Below are positions 55,629-64,000 of a stretch of 64,000 bases of DNA, in pieces. How positions within the stretch are numbered: the stretch's first letter is position 1; each line of letters begins with the position of its first letter. Source of the stretch: Atherinomorus stipes (Eukaryota; Chordata; Actinopteri; Atheriniformes; Atherinidae); the NCBI GenBank assembly GCA_023101725.1, contig JALJCO010000054.1, positions 692,501 through 756,500 on the forward strand, read 5' to 3'. The notes beneath the pieces were generated by a model. It did not search any database and had not been told where the DNA came from. It saw only the letters and a program-made list of their open reading frames with translations. Both the position numbers and the translations under genes were made by a program.

Positions 55629-56257
55629 AGGGATGGGCGATACCGAAATTTTTCATGTTGATACGATACCAGTAGTTTATGGTACTTTTTTTTATTGATA
55701 CCAGTACCGATACCAACACTTTTGATCCCTTAAAAAAAAAACAACTCGTGATTTCAGTTTGCATTAATATCTTGAATCCAAGGCCAGTATAAGATATAAG
55801 TAAAACTTGAGAAACAATAATAAATTATGTTGAAGAAATTAAACAAAAATAAGATTAAAAACTTATTTTAGTTATCAAATAACTTAAGCACAGGTTAAGA
55901 TTATTCAAATGTTTTCAGTGGAAAATGTTCAAATATAAAATGTAATAGAAATATCATAAATTTACCAAAAAATAATGTGCAATAACCTGCATTAAAGTAC
56001 TGAAAGATACCAAAACATCATCATCATCACTAACAGTAGCAGCATCATCATGACATCTGATAGGCTACCACCATCATGTGACACAGAAGCTAGAATCTGG
56101 TTGCTTTCACATCATTTCATTTTTAAACTCTCAGATGTGGAAATAAATGCACACTTTGTATCTGTACAGTGGTATCGGAATACTCCAAAAAGGTATCCAA
56201 TCAGATATCTTTTCTGGCTGGTATCAAAGTAGCAACTCCAGGGTATCGATATGCCTA
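55629..56257. mobile_element. hAT-like element nested in the 54.2-kb element
   Basis: The left AGGGATGGGCGATACC and the right end on the minus strand TAGGCATATCGATACC are inverted repeats, with GATACCAGTA..TACCGATACC and GGTATCGGAATAC modules inside. The 8-bp duplication is not clear and the edges are approximate. Confidence 0.55.
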
Positions 56258-56601
56258 ACCTGAAGCTTCACAGCCTCAATACATTTCAGTTTGAAATGTT
56301 TAGATTCATGAAGTTCAGTGAAGCTTCCCCCTAAAATGTTTTTTCTTCTACTGATAACATTACATATAAACAAACAGTTTTCTAAAACGTCATTATTGTT
56401 CATAATCACTTCAATAACCATCACTGTTTATGTAAAATGCTATATTTACAGTATGGTAAAATGCTTAAAAGAAAATCCTTAAACTGGATTAAAATGAGCT
56501 GCATACAGCGATGCTGGAAACAATGAGGTGCACCCAAGTTATAAAGTTATGTGCACCGGAGCAACCAGTGCTGAAAGTTAGTCTGGAGCCCTGAGTTGTG
56601 T

Positions 56602-57426
56602 TCTTCATCTCAGGGAAAACACTTATCTGCCACTTCTGGTTGTTTCAGCAGTGCATTGGTTCCCTGCACACCAAACTGTACCCCTTCACTTGAGCCTCTT
56701 GCCTCATCTCTACATTGTGATACATCAGTCTCTCAAACTTGTATGTTGACCTACCAAAACATCTCACCAAGCCAAGGACATCTTTCAGCAAGCAGCTCCT
56801 CTACTCAGCTGCCAGTGTACCCTATGGAAAGATGCCTTTCCAGCAGTCAGACTGATCTGCTTCATCTTTTGAACGAACATATTCACTTGATCCATGTGAG
56901 CCATCTCTGCTTCTGTCCGTATGCCTGATGGCCAGTCCATCTCCGTTTTAGATGCACATGCATACAGAAACACAACAAAGCTTGCTGGCATTATGACAGA
57001 TATGTCTTCTCAGATCTTCTAACCTCACATACTTGACAACACTCCACACTAGCACACGGCACACTGGATTCCAAATCAGTGAAAAACAAACAAACAAACA
57101 AAAAAAAAAGTAGATGCAGTAAATGCACGGCAGTGTTTGGGAGCAGCAGGAAGGAAACATCACCCTTTTTCCCCAGCTTATCAAACTAGTAGCTCCAAGC
57201 ATCAACAATGTCTCAATAGCCTATGTTTGAGACCTGCTGACTGCAGCAACACTGCAGGCTCTTTTCAACTGATAACAGGTTTTTCTTCTTGATGTTTTTT
57301 GCTTTGAGCTTTTACTGTAGAAATGTCTTAGCATCACAGTTAAGATTACAACATGCAGATGCGCTCATATTCAATTACCACAATAACCATTTCCATTAAG
57401 GAGTGGGAAAAAACACTGTGCTAACT
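56602..57426. other. no gene seen
   Basis: No motif in the open frame at 56596-56928 or elsewhere. A CAAACAAACAAACAAAAA run lies at 57089-57109. Confidence 0.55.
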
Positions 57427-57745
57427 AGGGCTTCACGATATCAGGAAAACATGGCTTATGTGACAACACTGTTGAATGTTGCGATAATGATATGATCTAC
57501 AATAAAAATAAAATGTTTCTTTGATATTTTCTCATAAGGAGCTCAACTGGCACTAAACTATCATGCACTGATATCTGCTGAACTTGTACACTACTGCGAC
57601 TACTACTGTCATTTACACTATTTTCAAAAAGGTGACTTAAAATAGTTTATAACTGCAACCCTCCTCATTCTAATAAAAATCATTTGGTCAGAAACACAAA
57701 CAGATCATGACAGTGGTGTCCTGCAGCCTAAAAACATGGCAAGCT
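57427..57745. mobile_element. hAT fragment related to 26697-27462
   Basis: The left terminus TAGGGCTTCACGATATCAGG and an internal CACAAACAGATCATGACAGTG..TCCTGCAGCCTAAAAAC match the 26697-27462 element in order. The right half is missing. Confidence 0.6.
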
Positions 57746-57989
57746 TTGTAAAAGTTTGAAGCTATATAAAAAAAAACCCCAAGAAACTAAAGAAACAAAT
57801 GATAAATAATAATCGACAAAATTATAATTTAGTGAAACAAAATACTGCCTTTGAATCATGGTTGAAAATAATAAAATTAATAATAAAAACCAAAAAACTA
57901 TCCCAGACACGTTACAGCACCTTTCCCACGAACAATGGACCAAAATACCTGTGCAGAAGTCTTTTTGAACATTAGAGCAAACACCTGAA

Positions 57990-58236
57990 TTCAGCGATTG
58001 CCTCAAAGTATTGCTCAACAAAATTTTAGCTTTCGGAGCCACATCATGCTTGTTTATTTGTATTATTTTTTGTGTGTGTTTGCTTTTAATATTTCTGTTG
58101 AACAACAATTCAAAACCAATGTCATGATTTTCATAGAATTTCTATTTATTATTACTTTTGTCTATTTCACTGACAGCTGTTTTTTTTTTCCTTCATTAAT
58201 TAGAGGGTATAAATAATTTTGAAGACAACTGTATAT
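57990..58236. mobile_element. Tc1-like terminal fragment
   Basis: The right edge GGGTATAAATAATTTTGAAG followed by ACAACTGTATA resembles a Tc1-like inverted repeat ending at TA. No transposase domain and no left end are seen. Confidence 0.35.
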
Positions 58237-58948
58237 ATGAAATTTAGACATTTTAAGAGTTGCCATACATATGATGTTTTCTGCATTGTGATTACCCTCG
58301 GGTCTTCTGTTTCGGTTTTGTTGATCATTACGCTTATGTCTTTCAGGTGCGTGGGACTGATTGGGGAAGTGGGAGGCAGCTGGCCAGAGTCTCCCGTTTC
58401 TCCATAAAAGCTCTGCCATTCCCTGGAGCAGTCCCAGTCCACAGTGCTCTTGGGCCTGGCATTTTGATTCTTTTTGATCTTTTGCTTATGTTAAACGTTA
58501 TTTTACTAAACTCCTGACTCCATGACTCCCCTTTCTTTGTTGTGGCTTGAGAGCTGGCCATAACAGCATCAATAGTTTTTTTTCTCTCTCTCTTTCTTTT
58601 GTCTTTTTTTGGGGAGGGGGGCTTTTCTTAAAAATTCCACAATCTTTCCAATGAGTGTTGGATGTTTGCTTTCTAGATGCAGCTTGCAGATACAGGCTTC
58701 AGGGCTTAGCATTAGCTGGCACTCCATCCAGACCTCTCAGCTCTACCTTGTGTCCCTCTGTTAACTAAACTGTATTTAATAAATTGGATAGTTTTTCCCC
58801 AATATTTCTGCCTTATGTGCGCCTTTTCCACTGCCCGTTACTGTAACCCTTCCACACGGCACGCTTTATTTGTATTTCCACTGGGAAAACCCGTTGTGAG
58901 CCTTTCCATGACCAAATATTTGGGTTTAAAACGAGTCACCCAGGTGTA

Positions 58949-58976
58949 ATATTTGGGTTTTTAAAAACCCAAATAT
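58949..58976. repeat. 28-bp perfect palindrome
   Basis: ATATTTGGGTTTTT followed by its exact reverse complement, no spacer. A shorter related palindrome (CGGGTTTTTAAAAACCG) lies at about 38883-38899. Confidence 0.93.
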
Positions 58977-59169
58977 GAGCATATTTGGAGTTTTGCTAAT
59001 GTTCACATGGCTTTATGCCATAGTCTGGGTGAATACTCTATTCTGATTGGCTGCAGGGTGTCCGTTAAAAAGTGATATAGGACACCTAGAAAAGAAGTTC
59101 CAAACAAACAGCCCGATTGTTCAAAATCAATGCGCTGACTCAAATACTAGTTGGTAACCATGGCAACAG

Positions 59170-59815
59170 AACTTACAGGCTCCTGAAGGCTCCGAACACT
59201 GCTTTCAGAGCTGGGGACGAGGCGGGCCTAAGGACAGCCAGGGCCAACCTGTCACAGGGGATCAGAGAGGCCAAGAGAGACAACTCCCCCTCTCTGCCGA
59301 ACCAGCTGAACGACATCTTTGCCTGTTTTGAGGCACAGAGGACTCTAGGAGGATCAACGCCAGGAAAGCCCCCAGTCCCGAAGAGATTCCTGGTCGCGTC
59401 CTGAGAGACTGTGCTGTGAGAGACATCTTTAACATCTCACTGAGACAAACGGTCGCCCTGACGTGCCTCAAAACCACCACCATCATCCCAGTACCAAAGA
59501 AGTTGTCCCCCACCTGCCAAAACGAATACCGCCCCGTCGCACTCACCCCCATCATCATGAAGTGCTTTGAGCAGCTAGTCATGCCCCACATCAGGTTCCC
59601 CTCTCCTCTCTATTGGACATTTACCACTCCCACCTCACCTGCAGAGCCACCAGGATCGTAGGTGACCCCACACACAGTGTCTTCACCCTCCTGCCGTCAC
59701 GGAGGAGGCTGCAGAGTCTCCAGTCCAGAACCAGCAGGCTCAGAGACAGCTTTTTCCACCAGGCAGTGAGGACGCTCAACTCCCTCCCTGCCCTGCCCTG
59801 TTCTGCAATGTAAAA
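59170..59815 (+). pseudogene. L2-like LINE ORF, internally deleted
   Basis: This is a piece of the reverse transcriptase ORF of an L2-like non-LTR retrotransposon. In order: LRTARANLSQGIREAKRD (linker before RT), [18 protein letters not shown] (RT domain start), [10 protein letters not shown] and [20 protein letters not shown] (RT motifs 1-2), then a jump to [20 protein letters not shown] and RLRDSFFHQAVRTLNS (C-terminus). The segment with the catalytic DD box is missing between about 59590 and 59640, and two frameshifts occur before it. It is clearly dead. Confidence 0.8.
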
Positions 59816-60535
59816 CTGAAAATGTCAAATATGTTGTGCTTTGCCCTGAACACAAGACAACGAATCATCATTTCAACACATGAGAACAAGTGTAACAGCT
59901 GCTGCATTGCAAGTATTTCTGTTAGCTTAAACTTACCCAGCCATGCACGTGCATTTTTTTGTTAATGATAATGTTTTCCCAACTGACGATGATCCAGGTC
60001 TCAGTCATGTCATTCTTCTTGCTTTGACCTGGCTCAGCAAAACTTGTGACCACAGCACACAAAGATCCAAACGTAGATTGATGTATTTTATAATTAGAAC
60101 GTGTCGCGACCATTTCTGACATAGTTGTAAGCATCCAGCTATTTCTCTGCTCTGAGCTTCTTTTTGCTGGACACACATGGTGTCTGGATTCGATGTCCAG
60201 CTACTCAACCATCTGCAGCACAGAAGATCTTCATGCCTGTCCTTTAAGGTGTCTGGATCAGCCAGCCTGCTTCCATCTGCTAGTGTTAATTTACTAAAGC
60301 TGTCACGGTCCGTGCGGGTGTCTGCGCATATTCTGACTGTTTCAAGACTGTAACACTTGTTTGAAAACAACTAGCAGATTTGAAACCTGCTAATTGCTGC
60401 TTGTTAACATAGCGTCTAGAGCTGCTTTTGCCTCCAGGCTAAGCCCCGCCCACGTCACCATGTTTGTAAACTTTGAAGGGGTCTATTGCTAATATTCCGG
60501 TTATGAGTTATGGGCTGCATGTAAACGCAGTGATT

Positions 60536-62225
60536 TTTGCTCTTTAACAAAGCAAAAAAAATATTGCTTATCATTGGAACAACTAAACATTTAATTACCT
60601 AAATGATCGCTCATTTTACCAGTTACTTTTTAAACAAACCGAACAATTTTGAAGAGTCAGTGTCTCAACAACAGGTCCCATAAAAAGGATGAATTAATTA
60701 CACATAAATGAGGTACACCTTGAGGAAAGCGAGACGCCTCAGCTGGCTGCTTGGTTTTACTTTCACTGCTAACCTTAAATTGTTCCTAATTAGCCAGATC
60801 TCATCTAAACCTAAAGTAATTTGAGGATATAATCCCTCTCATTCCAGCACAATACTTTGCTTATCCTGGACTGATCAGCTAATTCACCCGGCATGTATCA
60901 TTTATGATAAAGACAGGACCAAATCAATCTAATGGAGTCAAGAGATCCAAAAAAACAGCCTCCCATCCATGTACCCACTCATAATATTCAATCCTACCCT
61001 TTCCCACATGCTTGCCTCCCCTCTAAATCAAACACTGAGCCATTTTATTAATAGCCCGTCACTAGAGTTAACATTTATTTCATGTGTATTCATCTGAACA
61101 GATTTTACAAATGGCCTGCTGCTTGTGAACCTGCTTTTGAAAAATTAGCCTTATTTTATTCCTCCTCTCCTCATGAATTTCAATGACTAGCTGAGTGTAT
61201 GGCTATGTGTCTACCTTCTGCAGATGCTGCCTTCTGTCTTTGGGTACAAGTGAAAAACTGCTTTACTTATTATGCTCAGAAAAGTCACAGCATATGGTAG
61301 TTTGTTCAAATCTGAGGAAAATCAAGGGATATTGAGATGGCAGTGCCGAGCTGGAGGAAAATTTTAACTGAGCCTTGAGTAAAATTTAAGATTCTCAGCT
61401 AATAATGATGCAAAATTTGAGGGATAAAAAGATGTAAAGAGTTCAATTAAAAAGCATATACTTTTTGTTTATACACCACCAGTGACAGGAAAGCTGTGGA
61501 AAACTGAGGAGTAGGGGTGCCAGTAAAGAAGATACCATCAAGAGTTATCTACTTTTGATCTCCCTAAACAAAGTGAAACAGACAACACCTCTCTGCAGAA
61601 TTTACGGTGGCCTATTATATCATTTTGTGAATACAAAGTGTTCTCCCAGCATTGGCATTTTCAGAGAGGAGCCTCATGTGCTGACACAAATTGATTACAG
61701 AGCAAGGAGACAATCTATTTCTTCCTCTAAACTGATAGCAGAGGATGTTGGAATGAGAAAGGTGGGCTGTACATAGACAAGAGCAAGAGCAAGAGGGACA
61801 TAGACAAAAATAATGGGGTGAGAAATTACAAGTGAGAAAAAAGGATGATAGGCAAAGTTGTGCAGTAACTTCCCATTTTCAAAGACAAACATGCCAATGT
61901 AAGGGTTTTGCATTGTAGATGCATTCTGTGATAGTAATGTACAGAATGTCAATCATAAAGACGTTCCCATATTTTCTGCTGATGAAAGTGCTGCCACCAA
62001 AACACAAAGTCAATACAATAAATATATTTACTAGGGGAGGAAGCCATCTTTGCTGTCTTATTTCCAACATATATGTGATAGGAAGAGCAACATAAATGAG
62101 GAATTCATTTATTTATGGTCACATTCATTAACTACTTGCTTAAAGGGTTCTTCTTATGGTATAACACACATACATGTAACTAAGATAACTAAGCCCAACC
62201 TGCACTGGCTAACATGGCAGTATAG
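60536..62225. other. no gene seen; repeat-free block at 60.7-61.3 kb
   Basis: The stretch 60700-61260 lacks transposon ends, low complexity and frames, and has homeodomain-type cores (CCTAATTAGCCAG, GATCAGCTAATTCACC). Candidate conserved non-coding sequence, untested. The remainder is AT-rich without features. Confidence 0.35.
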
Positions 62226-62229
62226 TTAA

Positions 62230-62990
62230 AGTGCCAGTGGCATGAAATTCTTGGTGACTTTTGGTCCCTTTTTAGTCAGACTCTAAGTACCTCAATACTG
62301 TATGAAAGGATCGTTCGCTGTAACTCAGCCTTGTCATAGAATAGCAGCCGCTACTAGTTAGCACTACTGTTAGCACTGCCGTACAATAACTGAGGTTCGG
62401 TGGGCGGGACCAGAAGGCTCCCTGTCGCCATGTGCTTCTGTTGTCAATAAGTCTCCATGGTCCTCATCTGCTGAAACACGTGCTCTCACGTAGAGGAGGC
62501 AGAGTGATACGGAGATACCTGGAGACATTCGTCCATACACTCAGCAGTAACCTGCAGACACGCGCCTCTCCACACACTCGTTTGAGTAATAAAATAGAGT
62601 TTCTGTGTTCTGTAGAGGATGGCTGAACGTCAGGCTTAAAGAAGTTTGTGTTGAGCCTCTGTGGATCTATACAGGATGTACTGCGGTGACGGCTTCACCA
62701 ACCTGACACAAATGCAGCGTGAGGTATGAACAGAGTTTAAGAAGAAAACAGCATCAAATTCCAGCAACAAGTTTCCCTGAATTATTTTCTTCACCCATGA
62801 CCCGAATTCAGTTAATAGTTAATACTAAAGATATATTACACTAGTTCTGCACATTAGATATGTCTTCGTCTGACTGGAGCGGTACAGAAACAGTGATGAT
62901 GATGATGATGGAGGCCTGATTGCAAACCCGGGTCTATGCGCGCGCTGCCGAAAACTAACGCACAACGGGAAGAATTATAAACTGGAATCA
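62230..62990 (+). mobile_element. TTAA-type DNA element, left end
   Basis: TTAA at 62226-62229 is followed by AGTGCCAGTGGCATGAAATTC, resembling the left end of the element at 31594 (AGGTGCCATGACATCAAATT). The following 700 bp are GC-richer and contain a (GAT)n run at 62895-62909. The right terminus was not found, so the end coordinate is only where composition changes. Confidence 0.4.
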
Positions 62991-63489
62991 TCAAAAACAT
63001 CAGTTTCCCTCAGAGATTTTCTGTTAGTTCGGTCGGCACATTCCTACAGAAATTAAAGCCATCCACAAGCTTTTCATTGGGGAGGACAAAAAGATTGGTG
63101 TTGTCCTTTGTACACCAGCTACAGAGCAGTTCTGATGTGAACTGTACGCCATGATTTTGGTTTTGTTGTCGTAGGTCTGGGAGGGAATGACTTGGAGAGT
63201 ACAGTTCGAGGGAGGGAGGCAAGTGGCTGGAAGTCATGGCGTCACATGCTGCACTAGGAGAAAAATATGCTGAACTGTCAATCAGCCCATTTGTGAATGC
63301 TAACTTCGCCATGTAGGCAGACACACCCTGGGAAAATGGAAACGCAAATCTCTAATTTAAAAGGAAGGAAAAAAGTCAGACCTCTGTGAGAGCTGCAGTT
63401 CTGTAAAAACTCTGACCAAGCCCTGCCATTTGCACCAAAAGGCAGGAATTAGTAATTCGCAACTTGTAGAAAGAAAAATCAATCCCTTT

Positions 63490-63860
63490 ATAGCCGTTTT
63501 CAGACCTGCGTTGCGGAACTTGAGCGGTAAAGTTCATCCGCTCTTTAAACGGACTCGTCTTTTCAAACATGCCGCTTCGTTGCGGACTTATCGCGTCCTG
63601 GGTGCTTTCAGACATCAAGATATGTTGCGGAAAAGTCATCACAGCCCCGCACCCCCTTCCACTCTGTCCGGAACATTTCCCTGTGCATTTAGCCAAAACG
63701 ACGTGCCACAACATTTCCGCTCTTGTGACATGGGGTCCAGCCGGTACATGTCAGCTACATCTCCGGGGTAAAAGAGCTGATCGCATGTCTGAATGCAGCC
63801 GTTATAAAGGACAGAGTCCACAATATAACAGCTTTCCAGTGCAAGTCTGAAAGTGGCTTA
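63490..63860. mobile_element. TIR MITE of unknown class
   Basis: The left GCCGTTTTCAGACCTGC and the right end on the minus strand GCCACTTTCAGACTTGC are inverted repeats (14 of 17). TTATA lies just outside on the left and TTATG on the right, so a short TTAT-type duplication is possible. About 370 bp, CpG-rich inside with repeated TTGCGGA motifs. No transposase. Confidence 0.6.
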
Positions 63861-63964
63861 TGTGTCATTTCTTTCCCCGTCCTCACCATCCCTCACATGA
63901 GCCCCCTGTGCACTGCTCGCTGTAAACACGATATAGCTAACTTCCTGCTAACTTCTGCTGCACC

Positions 63965-63989
63965 AAAAAAAAAAAAAAAAAAAAAAAAA
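63965..63989 (+). repeat. poly-A tract (25 A)
   Basis: An uninterrupted A-run near the window edge; with the following GCAAAAAAA it could be the tail of a retroposed sequence, but no body was recognised upstream. Confidence 0.9.
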
Positions 63990-64000
63990 GCAAAAAAATT

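Larger units (their letters stand above)
54180..56593. mobile_element. hAT-like element with nested insertions (2.4 kb)
   Basis: The left CAGGGCTCCAGACTGGGACC and the right GTCTGGAGCCCTG are inverted repeats, and further in TGCAACCAAAAATTTGCTC faces GGAGCAACCAGTGCTG. No clean 8-bp duplication is visible. The interior holds a block at about 54660-55232 related to the 21273-22549 element and a second hAT-like element at about 55629-56257. Confidence 0.6.
58830..60535. mobile_element. DNA element region containing a LINE fragment, class unknown
   Basis: The left part (CACTGCCCGTTACTGTAACC, CACTGGGAAAACCCG, the palindrome at 58949-58976) and the right part (GCTAATATTCCGG, GCTGCATGTAAACGCAGTG) resemble the edges of the 38859-39640 element. 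A LINE fragment occupies 59170-59815. Whether left and right parts belong to one insertion is inferred from this similarity only. Confidence 0.35.

Noticed and set aside
57728..58108. 126-codon minus-strand frame with hydrophobic stretch
   Set aside because: AT-rich composition alone makes F, L, Y and I runs; the region spans a hAT fragment and a Tc1-like end.
63430..63771. 113-codon frame and its antisense partner
   Set aside because: Both strands are open because the MITE at 63490-63860 is GC-rich; no motif in either.

Overview
This window looks like about 64 kb of teleost fish genomic DNA, probably a spiny-rayed fish. It is AT-rich and densely interspersed, and it holds several repeat classes typical of fish genomes: Tc1-like transposons with 'PPQSP.LNP.E.LW' transposase remnants, tRNA-headed SINEs whose body reads like the common fish V-SINE/HE type, an L1-like LINE with an RRM-type ORF1, L2-like LINE pieces, many hAT-type elements with 8-bp target duplications, TTAA-flanked DNA elements, and long (TA)n, (CA)n and (GATA)n microsatellites. 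I found no convincing host protein-coding exon, rRNA, intact tRNA, CRISPR array or bacterial-type operon. The window is best read as intergenic or intronic sequence.

Layout. 0.9-2.5 kb: a SINE split by a Tc1-like element and a hAT element, the latter carrying a still smaller inverted-repeat element. 2.5-13 kb: mostly single-copy sequence, with a TIR element holding a RecQ-helicase-like fragment (5.4-5.9 kb) and a TTAA MITE (9.1 kb). 13-14.3 kb: two SINEs and a Tc1-like MITE; the second SINE has a 19-bp target duplication. 15.8-16.7 kb: a 103-codon unknown reading frame beside a long A-rich/T-rich inverted block. 18-27.5 kb: hAT pieces, a 1.3-kb TIR element of unknown class, LINE reverse-transcriptase remnants and a long GATA tract. 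31-36.4 kb: one L1-like LINE on the minus strand with complete-looking 5' parts (ORF1 and the ORF2 endonuclease). Its ORF2 is split by a 2.2-kb TTAA element that itself contains a 1.2-kb hAT and a 214-bp MITE; its ORF1 is split by a fragment of another DNA transposon gene with a splice donor. 37.6-39.6 kb: a second RecQ-like TIR element, a Tc1 transposase fragment and another DNA element. 42.2-47.2 kb: two hAT elements (1384 and 1388 bp) and a decayed Tc1-like transposon. 48.9-56.6 kb: a 1680-bp TIR element with a nested MITE, then a run of hAT elements. 57.4-60.5 kb: hAT and Tc1-like ends and an internally deleted LINE. 62.2-63.9 kb: ends of further DNA elements.

How it fits together: nothing here acts as an operon or pathway. 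The coding remnants all belong to selfish elements and nearly all are broken. The best-supported content is the order of nesting, read from target-site duplications. Stretches without repeats (about 8.1-8.6, 11.7-11.9, 20.5-20.7, 39.8-40.7, 41.0-41.4, 47.9-48.3 and 60.7-61.3 kb) could hold conserved non-coding elements, but only alignment to other fish genomes can show that.

Limits: family names rest on recognised motifs, terminal repeats and target duplications read by eye. No database search was run, and boundaries without a target duplication are approximate.
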